64,000 nucleotides of DNA, from positions 8,247,501-8,311,500 of the forward strand of contig JAILWY010000014.1 of NCBI GenBank assembly GCA_022113835.1, written 5' to 3'. Below are positions 26,501 to 40,600 of the stretch, piece by piece (position 1 is the stretch's first letter; the number at the start of each line of letters is the position of its first letter). The DNA comes from Atopsyche davidsoni (taxonomy: Eukaryota; Arthropoda; Insecta; Trichoptera; Hydrobiosidae). Made by a program: the position numbers and the translations under genes. Below the pieces are notes generated by a model, which saw only the letters and a list, made by a program, of their open reading frames with translations, had not been told where the DNA came from and ran no database searches.

Positions 26501-28551
26501 CAATCTTAGAAATATTTGATCAAAATTTACCAATAAATATTCACACGGATGCATCTATAGAAGGAATTGGAGCAGTTTTAAAGCAAACACAATCAAATGG
26601 AAAAGACAAGCCGGTAGCATATTTCTCAAAAAAATTAAATCAAGTTCAAAAGAAAAAAAAGGCAATATATTTAGAATGTCTAGCAATTAAAGAAGCAGTA
26701 AGATATTGGCAATATTGGCTAATAGGAAAATCGTTTACTGTATACTCTGACCATAAACCATTGGAAAATTTAAATATTAAATCTAGGACAGATGACGAAT
26801 TAGGAGATTTAACATATTACTTATCACAGTATGATTTTAAAGTAAAATACACTCCGGGAAAAGAAAATTTAGAAGCAGATTGTTTGAGTAGAAACCCAGT
26901 ATTGGATGCAAATGAGAATAATGATGAACAATTAAAAATTGTAAACATGATAAAATTAAATGAGATTGTTTTAGATCAAGAAAAAAATGAAGACATACAT
27001 GATATAAAAACAAAATTAATATTAAGACATAATGTTTACTATAAACAAACAAAAAACCGTAAAAAAATAATTTTAACTGAAGATTTCAGTAAAAAATTGA
27101 TTAAAGAAGTACATGAAAACATGTGTCATTTGGGGATAAAACAAATGCAAAACACAATTGGTACATTATATACAGCAAAAAATTTAACGGTAAACATTAA
27201 AAGTCACTGTAAAAATTGCGAGATATGCATAAAAAATAAAACGAGAGGACAGAATAAATATGGATTAATGTCACATTTAGGTCCTGCAACAAAACCTTTT
27301 GAAATTGTTTCAATAGACACAATTGGAGGTTTTGGAGGCTCACGATCAACTAAAAGATATTTACACCTTCTAGTGGACCACTTTACACGATACGCATATA
27401 TAATTACCTCAAAAACACAAAGTGCTAATGATTTTATTAAATTAATAAATAAAGTAACAAACTATAATACAATCGGGATGCTTCTCACGGATCAATACCC
27501 GGGAATTAACTCAAAAGAATTCAAAACATTTTTAAATGGAAAATCAATACCAATGATTTTTACAGCAGTAAATGCTCCGTTTTCAAATGGTCTCAATGAA
27601 AGACTAAACCAAACGCTTGTAAACAAAATCAGATGTACAATAAACGAAAAAAAGAATAAAACAACATGGACGACTATCGCTCATAACTGTGTAGAAAAAT
27701 ATAATAATACAGAACATACTGTAACTGGCTTTGCACCAAAATACTTATTAGAGGGTACAGATGTCTCCTTTTTACCGAAGGAACTAAAAGAGGGTAAAAC
27801 CGAAAATGAATGGATTAAAGATAGAAAAATAGCATTTGAAAATTCTATAAAATCACATAGCTATAATAAACAACTATTTGATAAAAATAGAATTAAATCT
27901 GACTTTAATCCAGGGGATATGGCATTTGTGGAGAATGGGAACAAATTAAATAGGCATAAATTGGATGAGCTGAAGATTGGACCGTTTAAAATTATTGAAA
28001 AAATATCAAACTCAATCTATAGAATTGATACAGGTCACAAAAAGCTGGAGTCAAATTTGTTCCACATTACAAAACTTATACCAATACCTAAACAATAAAG
28101 AGTACTTTTACAATTTAGATATATGTTGGATGAGTAAATGTAATTATTTGAAAATTTACTATGTAAATATTCTTATTTTGGGAGGGAGATGTAAAGCAAT
28201 TATAATTGCTTTAGGATTATGCACCAGCAAGACTCGGATACCGACGGTGACAATGATAACTGTTTTATCGACCATTAGTCACCGGTCGATAATACAGGGA
28301 GCTGAGGAGTCATAAATTGTGTTAAAGATATAAATGATATTGTGCACGTAATCATATTAATAATAATTTAAGATAAAGTAGAGTGGAACGGTTAAGACAG
28401 ATAAATTGTCGTTTCTTTACCATTTTAGGTAAGAGGATATATTTTATGTATATGATTTATAATTATAATTATAATTATGTAGAAATGTCAAAATAAATAC
28501 TTTACCATTTTAGAGCAACGCCATTATTTTCCTACCCACGCTACATAGTCT

Positions 28552-28604
<53 letters not shown>

Positions 28605-31600
28605 GTTAACACGTAAATAAGGTAAAAACTGTACTGGTAGTGAAAGGGCTTATAAATTGGTTAAACATTTCTTCAGTAAGTCCAAAGTTGTTGAGGTAGA
28701 AAATTAGTGAAACCTTTGGCTAGAGGTAGTTATTTATAATATTATATAATTTACTGTAAGAACACCTCCTTAAGTCCTCCAGAGACAACGCTAGAGTATA
28801 CATATTACATGTAAAAACAAACGTTATATGAGTGTATTAAATACTCAAAACAGTGAATGGTGTAGATTTCTTGCGTATTTCATGAAAGATAATTTTTCAA
28901 AGCTGTCTATTTCATAACATAAAACGGTTGTTTTTTGTAATTAATTCAAGATTTATTGTACCAGACATCAAAACACTCTTATATCACATTTAGCAAGACG
29001 ATTAAATACAAATTAGAGATACATTTCATTCTTAAAATTGCCTTACTAGGCATTTTGTTAAATGCAAAACTCGTCGCAACGTCTAGTCCTATTTTAAAGC
29101 AATTTATGAGCCATATTAGCAGTAGATCTCGTGGATTTAAAAAGGCATACAGAACTTTTCTAACGGACATTTTCCATTTCCGAGCCTTCGTAATAACGCC
29201 GTTTACGTTAGTTTCTTTTGATATTTTCCCGACTCCTTCAGTTACTCGACCAATTTACTACATTTTCAGCAAGGCAAGTTACTAAAAGCATACTTTGGTA
29301 TTGGTATGTAGATAAGTTAAAATGTATTTAATGACTCCTTGGAAAAAAATCACCATAAATGTTTTTTAAAATCATTATTGAAAAAAATTGATAGGCAGTG
29401 AACGTTAAATAAAAAGTATTTTTATATAATTTAAGGTAGTGCTTATTTTTTAAAATATGTTATTTTCATAATATAGAGAAGCTCAGTTTTGACGATGCTA
29501 TTTTTCTATGGAGCGTTGAAAAAGTTTCGAATTAAAATCCAATAAGAGATCTCAATCCAAATTATTTCTTTATTAATTTTATATAATACCTATCTGCATA
29601 AGTGTGCATGTAAATTATTTGAAAAAAATACTTGCCTGTCGATGAAATCAAATTTCCCCACACTTGGGCCAGTTGGTAGAACATGAAGAAGAGGCCAAAG
29701 AATCTGGTGACCAACATGTCCGCCGCTTGGCCCGTTATCTCTGCATATGCTTCAGCTGCCTACGTAAAAAAAATATAATTTTGATTACCAATAAATATTT
29801 CAAGAATATATTTAATTTTTCAAAACAGCACAGTTTTGTTTAAGATAATTATGTTCACTTGTTGAGGACTAAAATAATATTCGATAAAAAAATTAACCCA
29901 GAAACATATAAATACGTTAAAATGTAACTATTTGTATTATTAATTAATGCTCAATGGAAATAATACTTCAATTAAATTTTGAAACGAATATGTTTGTCGC
30001 ATATACGTTTTTAATCGTGATACATTTTGATAATTTAAATAAAGCTTTGCCTTCAGTGATGGCGAAAGAGAGTAATCTTGCCTAGGTGTTTGAAATCTAA
30101 AACTACTTGTTAAACCTAATGGCTGCGTACATGTATTATAATAGTACATTAAGGATTGTGCTATATCCGTAAATCACACAGAATATTGATAGACAATTAT
30201 CTGAAGGAAATTTCTCGTTGATGAAATTGAATATTTATGTCTACAGGATGATTAATTAAACATTCTATCTGTGTTCGACATGACTGGAGAAATTGACATT
30301 GATGCGTCGTTGACTCATTAGAGGCTTCGTCATCATTTATTTATTTAATCGAGGTTTTTACTAGTTTCATGTAAATATAAAAACAATATATTTTAAAAGG
30401 AGTTAAGTTATTGAAATACTAAAAATACCAACACCTGTGACGGACGTATACTGGATACACATTATACCCTATTTTTATTCAAATCCTCTATAAATGTGTT
30501 TGTTACTAATAAAACCCAATATGATATTTATTGGAGTTACTTTTATATTCTTTGAAGATTAATTTCAGCAGAAATACAATAGTTTGCAGTTATTGATGGC
30601 AGTCACGAGCCCCATCCTTCACGATAAGCACCTCGTTTAAACTCAGACAATGTCCCAGCCTCAAGTATTGTCAGCCCTCTGAATCACCGTGGGGCGACTT
30701 TTGCTAATCTTTCAGACAAGGTTTTTTCACATGCGAATGAATTTCAGCTAACATATTAGTTTTTCATACTTGAGAAATGATTTAATTTATAATAATGTGT
30801 ATTATTCTGTAGATCGAGAAATAAAAATAAAAAAACCATTTAATGAAATAAGGTTTTTATTTAGTCCCCAAATGGTTTATTCATACATTTTTATTCTACT
30901 TCTACACATGTACGGAAAAGACTGAGTGCGACTTTATACCAGAAAAAAAAGTACTTTATATCCTTTTCACAAAGCCTCAATGATTCAAGAAAAGGTTAAA
31001 TAAAAGCAAAATTCATTATTTAACAAATGTTAACCTGTTCTTAAGCAAAGAAAGATAGTTATGGTTACTAAAATTATACACGGGTGGCCAACAGTAATCT
31101 CCATGCTACAATTTTTTTTATATAATACTCATAATAAGTATAATAACACGTTTTCAATTTGATTAAAATTTATTTGCTGGTTTATTAAATTATTTTATTT
31201 TTCACACAATTGTGTTTAAAAAGTCTTTACTTTTTAATGAGTGCATTAGATGGGGGTAAAATACCAAGAGCTCATTTCGTTGTCGGTAGTCATTGGCCGA
31301 GTTGTCAGTGCCATATGGCAACATGCCAAAAGATCCATGTAAACGTAATTGTATAAAATATTTTTTAATTGGATGGTTCATGGATATGATTTTTGATGCC
31401 CTTTTCATTTCAAATTTAATATTTTGCCGTTCAGTATGTTGAAAAAAATGTACTTAACAAAAAATAATTAAAATTGAAGTCCTTTCCATTTAATTAACTT
31501 TATAATAAAATTGCCTTGCTATTGTAAGGTTTCTAAGTTTGTTTAATTATTTTTTCAATATTTCATTAACGATTTTTCATTTCATTAATTTAAAAAAAAC

Positions 31601-34600
31601 TTTTTAAAAACCGAGAGATTGTGAAAATACTTTTGATTTTACGTAAGCTTACTTAATAAAACGAGATATATTTGCATTTCTAAAATATTCAGATTAAAAA
31701 ATATGTCATAAAAAAGGAGATTTACGCTGGTCTAAAGTTTCTCAGATAAATTTAATACGGTGTGGAAGTATCAAGGGATTCGTAACCTCCCCAAGGAATT
31801 GGTGATATAACATTTCCAATTTTATAAAAAAATATCCTTTCCTTTACCACCCTTAAAGAAAAATATTTTATTCCAGTTTAATAATGATTTAGTAAATATT
31901 ATTGAAACAAACAATTTTTTATACGCAGGTAAAATTTCCACATACATTATTAAATGATGAAATTACAACATAAGATTTTTGTAATTTTATAAATAAAACC
32001 AATTTTTTTTTAAATTTTTAGTTTTTACTAGAATGTTTACAGTCTTACGAAGATCTGTGAAGAAACAGATAAAACTTTGAATAAAAAAAATGTATTTTTA
32101 TTCTAAATGTACCAATAAAAGTTCCAGGTGGAAAGGTCTGTAGCAGGCTTGGAATCAACTTGTATACTTATGTAAAAAAAAAAACTTTTTCTATGGCAAG
32201 TAATAGATAGCTCTGAAATTTTCAAGCAATATCTAATGGCCGCGAGTAAACATGAACTCTTTTAAAAGGGATTACAACTTTTTAACTAGAATAAATAATT
32301 TGGGAAGGTGCGCAAAGTAAACCTGATAAGACCGAAAATTCACCTTGAACAATATTATAAGACCTACCTGCAGGGCTAACTTTAAATGAAATCCAAATTA
32401 ATGAAAAATAAAAAAAAACAACGAAAAACATACAATATTATCAAATACCGAAAATATTGCCATTGATAATACTAACACTAGCAATAATGATAACAAATCA
32501 TACTGCATTTGAGATTTATAATATGAATAATTCAATCAAAATATTCTAATTGAAAAAGGAAATGAAAATTGATATAACTTTTATTATGAAGACACTATTA
32601 CTTTTGGTATATTCTACTCTGTACACGTTTTGACGTATTAAAGAAAATTTTAAATTTGTTAATATTGCAAAAGCTTCTCCGTCATATTTTCGGAGGTAGC
32701 AAAATTTTAATTACGAAAAATTGCAATTCCATTCGGAAAACCCAGGGCGCTCTGAAGTGACAAACTGTTAACTAAAAGTTCTTGTTTAATTAAAGTACTT
32801 TAGTGAGTTTCATAATAAATAAACACAAACAAACGCCATTTTACTAGCTATTAATCGTATGAGCTAACCCAAAAATAGTTAGTTGTTCAAAATTATTAAT
32901 TTATAATATTAAAAAATTTATTTTGTCAGAAATATAATTTTAACTGTTTTGCTGCTTTAAAATATAAACTTACGGCTTACGTTACATTTGCTGACATATA
33001 AGCGTGCAAAATTACAGAAACTTATACAGTTTTATTGACCTTGACTCTGTTCTGCTGCCAAGTGCTACAATAGCGCTTACTTCACAGTCTTCTCTTTTCG
33101 CCACTAGCCCTTCAATACGCGAACATAGAAGGTTTTAAAAGATTAAGCTTATCAAACCACATCTTACTTATAAGTAAGACGTCTGAACACTTCTCTAATA
33201 GAGTCACCCATTAAAGTAGCCGTGCGTAACTAAATTGCTTACGTATGAGCATGATTTTTATTAAAAACTAGTGTTATTTGACTCAAGCTTGTTGGAGACG
33301 ATTTCTATTGATATTTAAAAAAATAAAATAATAGAAAAAGACAGCGAGTTACCACTTACCACAGTCAGGTAAGTGCACTTGGCGCACCACAAAGGTCCCC
33401 CTCCCAGCCCCACCATGAGGCCTGCGGGAAGAAGGGTGAAGGCTTTGGGATAAAACTGTGCACCGATGAAAGGCATGTAGGCTGCAAATGATATTGCCAT
33501 CGCCCACTTGCAACCCAACCAGCTGACATGAAAAAAAAGAAAAAAATTCTTCAAAAAGGGATTTCCCAGTAAATTAACCCAAAGATATGTTTTCAATGAC
33601 AAACATTATTACTTGTTTTCAACATTGTGACATGATAAAATTACAATATGATACTTATATATTCATAGATATAAACAATAAAATTTCATATTGTAAAGTA
33701 AACATTTGTAAATATGTGTTTTTCTGGGTGTGTGTGTGCGTTTTAAAGATATTCCTGTTTGAATGCGAGTAAATGTAAAGCGTTGCAATCAACAATAAAG
33801 ATAAATAGATATCGGTCTATCTCACGTGGCCTTACCTAGTTCCAATAGAAATTCTGTCTATTTTGTTTAACAATACTTATTTATTTTTATTGCACAGTCT
33901 AAAGACAAAATTATGTTGCAGTTCGGCCGCGTATCTTAGTAAGGGACTCGATAAAAGCGGCTTTTTCCGGGTCCAAGTCCTTTACGCGCAGGATAAGCTG
34001 CCAATAACAGATTTTCGTACACTATCAGACAGATCCAGACCAAAGATGTGTTCGAGAAATCCCCCTGGACTTATCATTCGTTCAGCCTTTCTCCCCTTGT
34101 AAGCTCCCTTAAGATTTTATTTGCATAAAAACGAGGCTGTAAAAAAACCCCAATCTATACAGCACAATAAAGTGAACAGATATCATTCTGTTTGTGTAGG
34201 TATTTAAGATTACTTTGGTGATAGTTTTTATTGGATACAAGACTTTTACAAGTACTTGGAGAGAAGAGTGCAGAAACCTATTTTGCCTATTTTGCAGTTT
34301 GAGGTTTGGTATAAAATTACGCTTATCTCGATTCCTCGTATCCCGTTTAAAAAATATTAAATTTAATTTCCATTTCGTGTTTTCATTTTAACCGTAAAAT
34401 TATCAGTAACAAATTATACATTTTCAAGACCTGCTGATAATCCTTACCACGAATAACTTTTGTACTGAAAATATTAAACAGTCAAATAATAAAAATACCA
34501 CATATTATTATTATTTTTTTAAATGGATATTTTTTTTATTTAATTTTTGTAAAGCAATAATAACATAATTAATATTTTTGTAGACATTTTATGTGTACGT

Positions 34601-37600
34601 TTTAACACGAATAAAGTTTTTTTACGATGCATTTATCTTGTTATTTGCCTTATCGCATCTTTATAACCCCGCGCAAACCCTCTAAACTGCGATATGCGAC
34701 ATGAATGGACCTAAAAAATAATAAACGATTTTTAATATTCCAGCCACTACTCTATAAAAGCGTCCATTAATGCAAAGATACGATATTTTCATGACGTCAG
34801 TTACATTCTCCTGCAGAGTTCTCGGGACCAGCAGAGGCTATAAAACAGAGTTTTAGCAATATCAAACAGTAAAATGGAAGATGCGTTTAGGTGAAGTTTA
34901 ATTAAGGTCTAACTCGAGTATGTGGCTATTGAGTTCCAAAGCTGATGATTTTGTATTAATTTAAAAAAATGAAAATAATTTGAATTTATAATCACTTTAT
35001 TTTAATAAAAGTTTGAACATGTTAACATTTTCATTTTAAAGTGAAATTCACACAATTTTTTCAAAACCTTTGCAATTAACAAGTGCACAGCAACTTAAAC
35101 ATTTATTTCTAAAATGTTGTATGTAGAATTAAATGAGGACATAAACGTTGTAAGTGAGTTGCAGAAATCATCAAGTTGGAATTGCAGTACTGTTGTAATA
35201 TGACCTCTAAGGCAGTCGGCTGCATGTCATAGATTTTACTGACAAACTTTGAATACCTGCAACTTTACATAACCAATAAATTACATATATTTTATACTGA
35301 AGTATAATATTTCTTAATAATTTGTGATTCCAATTGAAAGCTAAAATCTTCATATTTCTGTTTTCTTTAACAAGTGCTTTTCTATTTTAGTTTTAAAATT
35401 CTATTAAATTTATTAAATTAAATTCACTACTATCTCCAGTAATAGTTGGCAAGATAAGCAAGAGCAGTCGCTACTGTTTCCGCCTTTTAAATTTATTTCA
35501 AAGCGGTGTATACTGTTAAAATTAAAATTTATTCAGGTCTAAAAGTCAAATAATTAATTCAACCCTTCAACTTGAAGTCTCGAGAACAAAGGATCTCTCA
35601 CACAATTACCGAAAGGTACTCCAGTGGCGTTTTTATTGATACCTTGACAGAATGTTGTCTAAGCTTTTCCAGAGTGCTGAAACAAACGAGCCCAGAAAGC
35701 ATCATTTGTATAATGAGATGGAAAGTTCGAGAATAAATCTTTTCAAAAAATATGACTATCTAAATAAAATAAAATATGATCTCAAGTGTGAATGAAGAAG
35801 TTTTGGAAAATTTAAATTATCATTTAATAACAAGGATTCAAAGGTCTTGAACGTTTATTCGAATTGTTTTTATTCAACTTACTTTAAGTAGCATTAAGTT
35901 TAAAGTATTTATCCACGGATTAAAATTGTGTTTTCAGAATGTAAGCTTGACATTAGTTTTCAAGCTTAATATTTTATACGTTTCAATAAAATAAAGCAGT
36001 TTTTTTTAAAGTGAGAGATATGTTTTCAAACAATCTGAATAAAAGTTTATTTATCTTAACTCTATTTGTGAGAATAACGATAAATCAGCAAGCGTAAGTT
36101 TATCCTTTGAACTCTAGTTTGAAATTGTAGTTATTTATTTTTTCCATAAGATAAAAATGCTCTACTTTCTCAGCCTTGTCTCGAGTATATGATTTTATAA
36201 TATTTAAAGAGACTGCACTGGACGTTTGATCAAAAAGATTTTTTTTTATAAAAAAAGTTATAATTTATATTGTTTTGGTTATAAAAGCTCTGGAGGTGCT
36301 GTATTCAAAGTTGACCAAGCAAAGTAAGATATTCATGATTCAAACTGTAAGAGCTTACAGAATAACCATATATTTAAGTACAAAGGTCGGAAGACAATGG
36401 AATAACAATGCCATAAAAGTACACTAACTGCAAACACAAAAGTTGGCCAGTAACTTCGTTCACCCAAACTCCCAGACTTACACCGACTACTTCAACTGAA
36501 TTGCGGGATGCACCTGAATAAACAGTTCTTACGTAATTGTGGAAAATGAAATCATAAGTAGTTGCTGCGGCAAGAGATACCAAAAAGTAGCAAATAGTTT
36601 TAGATACAAAAAAAATATTTTTATTCAATGTTGTAATTAAAAAAAAAAATCAATACGTTTGTTATAACGGAAATAATAAATATATATTATATACATTTAC
36701 AAATAGCTAATGAAAATTGTTCATTTTAAAAATATAAAGATGTCGATATTATATAACAATGTCGATATTTTTCCAGTGATTACTAAAAAAGTTTTATCTC
36801 AGTAAAATATATCTAAAAAAAAAACTAAAATCAACATAAAATCCAAGTTTACTAGCTGTTAGCTGGCCTCGTTTCAAGTGACTTAAAGATATACAACCTA
36901 CCTGTTAAAAGCTGATTACTCAAGAGACGCTTCGCGTGCGTACCACAAACCATTATAATTAATTATAATGATAAATCTATTAAATAAAGACGGCAGTCAC
37001 TGGCGTATATTTTTTGTTAACTTAGTTTAAAATATACCAACCTCTGCGAATTATCAAAAGTTTGAGTAGATTGGAAGCATTTGGGGGGTGTATCTCACGT
37101 AAGATAATTAAGGGCTGAAGGACACATGCCAAACCGTGGCGTGATGAATTGCATTAGATGTATCATGTCAAGTGTGTCAAGACGTACACTCGCATCGGTA
37201 CCGTGTCTCAAATCTGGGACCAAAGCTCCCCTGCCTAGGTGGCGAGGACGAGGGTGACCTACTTTATCAGATCATCAATATTTGTTAACAGAGATAAAAT
37301 TATGTTGATTAACATGAGAGATCTCTCCTCAGGAAAAATAATAAATATTATAAGTTTTTTTCATAAAGTGAACAGCTATCATTTATAAAATATTTAATCA
37401 AAACAAAAATCGTAAAAAAATATTTTTCAACGCAAACGGATTTTTTCCTGTTATTCGAGTACATAGATATTACATATTTATTTTTTTGAAAATAAATAAA
37501 ACATGTGTAATAATAAAAGTTGACTTTAATAATAAATCAAATATACGAAGCGATACGAAGAAACTAAGCTCATTCATGCAAAATGAACAAATTGTTCTAT

Positions 37601-40600
37601 GTCTCATATATTTTGAGATATTGCATGATCAGTTATGTTATTTTTTAAACATATATTATATATGCAAGTGCTTTCATATTGAAAACTAAGACACGATGCT
37701 TTACTCTCGTAACGTGGCCGGGGCATAAGGCAACGCAACCACCTTCGGGCTCAGACTCACCCGCTCGTAATGTCTCCAGCCCACCCTGTCGCTGGCTACA
37801 GAGGCTCTATTTCCGACCCTCTGAGCTGATGATACGAGGTAGAAGGATTCGGCATCCCCCGGAAATTTGATAGCATTTCTGTGGCGACCCTTTACTTTCT
37901 TTTATTGTCCTCTTAATACATGTTTGGTTTTGATATGCCATCAAATATTGGGTATGTCATTTTTCTGTTAGTATTTCTTTTTAATTAAAATAAAAATATT
38001 AAACCTACGTTTTCTTTCTATCTTTTCCATCTTATGAAATCAAGAGTATAAATATTATCAGATTTCAGTAAATAAAAAAAAAAATGTCGTAATCCTTAAA
38101 ACTACATCCCCAGTTTTTTTTATGTTGAAATTTAGTAAATAAAATACACGAACAAAAATATAGTTGAAATGTCAGAATTTTATACATGTCAAATAGCTGT
38201 ACATAATAACGTACTTAATAGTCTACTTTTACCACAAGCATCACAAAATTGATATAAAATATAAATGCCTTATTTTATATAAACAGAAAAACTCTCCATC
38301 GTTAATATTTTCCAATTTTTAGTTGATCCGCCAATTAAACATTTTTTTTTACTTAAGATAAGATAGTATGCTATACTATACGTATAAGATACTATATATA
38401 TATATATAAGATACTATACGTCGAGTTGCGACTGAGCACATTAAATTTGATAAACTATATAAAATTATATCACACTGTTTAATCAATATCAATGTTTAAC
38501 AATATTGTCTTGATGCTTTGATGCTGCATTTTAAATTTAACATTAATGTATTTCAATACCAGTTGCGGAAGCCACGAAATCCAATTTCCACACAGTAGGT
38601 GTAGACAGTGTTATACAGGCAGTGACAGACAATGGAAGTTGTATCCTTGATTGTGTGACATTGCCTTCCACGTATGTGTGTATGCGTCAATAATTGCGGT
38701 TAATGTTGCAAATAGATCTTCTGGGTGATGTATTATAATGCCCTGTTAACTGATTGAATATATTAAAGATTAATATCATTGGCAATACACGCACCAAAAA
38801 TACTTACTTGAACATTGAAGACTATCACATGAAACCTACCATGTATTTTATTTTAAGATTTTAATAACAAGAGTAATTAAAATATTAAAATATTTCATAA
38901 AATAAACGAGAATTTCTCCCAAGGCAATTGATTGTGTTTAACCAATAAAGTGCCTTTAAAAACTTTACCTGTTTTTTTTTTAAATACTATAAATTAAGTA
39001 TAATATTTTATGGATGATGAGAAAGAAGTCATTATTGTTATGTTTTATATATATTTATTATATATGTGAGATTTCTTTGATGCCGATATTACGTAGACCA
39101 CAAGCTGTTAGACTACGTCTTACCTCCTGCTATACTCCGTACTTAGATTTCGTCAAAGATATCCAAGCATATCGCTTACGGCGCTTAGGAAGCAAGAAAC
39201 TCGAACAACTAAACTACCCCATATGGAATTAGCCCCGAAACCGAACCACCCTTCGTGGTTAAGAGCTTAACAAAGATGTAGGTTGAAGATTATTTGGATA
39301 AAATAATATTACTATGCATGAGCAGTTCTTAATACCAGTAAAATAAAAATATTATACATTTATTTTTTTCAATTTCAAGTTAACTTACAAAGTTAATTTG
39401 AGAAAATACATAAGTTTTCTGAAGCGAGAGATATACCAGAGATTGGATACTTTCAACGAAATCCGGGCCGGTATAGACCCGGCTATAGAAAGAAGGAGAA
39501 AATATTATACCCTATCGAGAGGCTAAGCTTTTTATATAAGTTCTCGCTCCTCAAGCCACCAAGTCATACAAATTATTAACGAAGCAAATTGGTTTCATAA
39601 CAATTAACAATTGTCAGTTTATAAAATAAAAGAAAAAGTTATGGTATTCAAAGTAAAAAGTTAATATATTGAAAAAGAATCCAAATGTATGAAATTGTTG
39701 AAAAAATAATGTATCTGATTGAAAGATAATATATTATTTAATTACAGTATTTTAAGAGTAAATATTCCTGAACGCTTTAATAGAAAATTAATTAAATTTT
39801 TTAGATAATTTCACTCTTTTGTCACGCTGGAGTATTTGATTTTAAGGGGAAATTTTTAATATCGAAAAGCTCTAAATTCTTGCTTTTGCGATGTTTTTTT
39901 ATTTTACACGATACATTTTAAGTAATTAAAAAATTAAAGTATTTTTAATAACGGCATTTTTAATTGCTGAATATTAAGGCATTCTTCCCGTTCTATTGTG
40001 ATCATTTAACGAAAAGGAAATAAGCGTTAATTTTCAATTTAATTTCCAAATAATAAGAGTAAATATCTCAAGCGCTTACAATTATAAATATTTTACTTTC
40101 CTAGTTATTTGGCCTTTTTATATTTGAATTTTAAAATTGATTTATTTTTAGAAATAAGATACAAAATAAAAATGTCGATAAGAACAGGTCTTGAAGGAAA
40201 TTTGTCATTATGATCGATTTACAAGTTTTTAGATAAATAATAATTTTTAATTTTAAAAATAAAAAGCGAAGTAAAGTAAGTAAGTTTTTATGGTTAATTT
40301 AGTTATCGGTTGCAATAAAAGATTATTATGGGTATAAAAAACATTTTTTTACAATTTCTTGGCAAAGGTTTTTGATATTTTATGATTTAATATTGTGGGT
40401 AGATTAATGCTCATGTATAGAAGTTAACTAATGCGAAATCAAAACTTTGTTCCGCAAGAGACTTTCCCTTCAGTTCCAGCATCTGAAATTCAAGATTATC
40501 ACCCATTCACAGCGGGGATAATTCTGAAGTTAAGATTTTCAGTTCCCAATTGAAATTGGGCAATCGTGTTCAACGGCCACAGCGGCACCTCGGCCCGCGG

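Larger units (their letters stand above)
23576..28555 (+). mobile_element. Complete Ty3/gypsy-class LTR retrotransposon, apparently intact
   Basis: The element is 4980 bp and lies in UNC93-like intron 3, antisense to the host gene. The order is 5' LTR, putative self-primer binding site, gag, -1 shift, pol (protease, RT, RNase H, integrase), polypurine tract, 3' LTR. Integrase after RNase H is the Ty3/gypsy order. There is no env after pol and no chromodomain after the GPF module. Both LTRs are 366 bp and I see no difference between them, so the insertion is recent. I see no stop or frameshift in gag or pol other than the programmed shift. The codon choice is A-rich. Confidence 0.95.

Noticed and set aside
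28099..28189. Possible env gene after pol
   Set aside because: Only 91 bases separate the pol stop from the 3' LTR; no room for an envelope gene.
28956..29285. 109-codon plus-strand frame
   Set aside because: No motif, hydrophobic AT-driven composition, and another frame is open on the opposite strand.
33863..34102. Plus-strand open frame in a GC-elevated patch
   Set aside because: No recognisable motif; both strands are partly open, as expected from composition.
36374..36628. Minus-strand open frame in intron 1 as an extra UNC93-like exon
   Set aside because: Exons 1 and 2 already join in phase with the family sequence, and the frame has no matching motif or clean splice pair.
39014..39232. 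72-codon plus-strand frame, also a weak A-box-like stretch on the minus strand
   Set aside because: No full tRNA-like arrangement and no protein family recognised.
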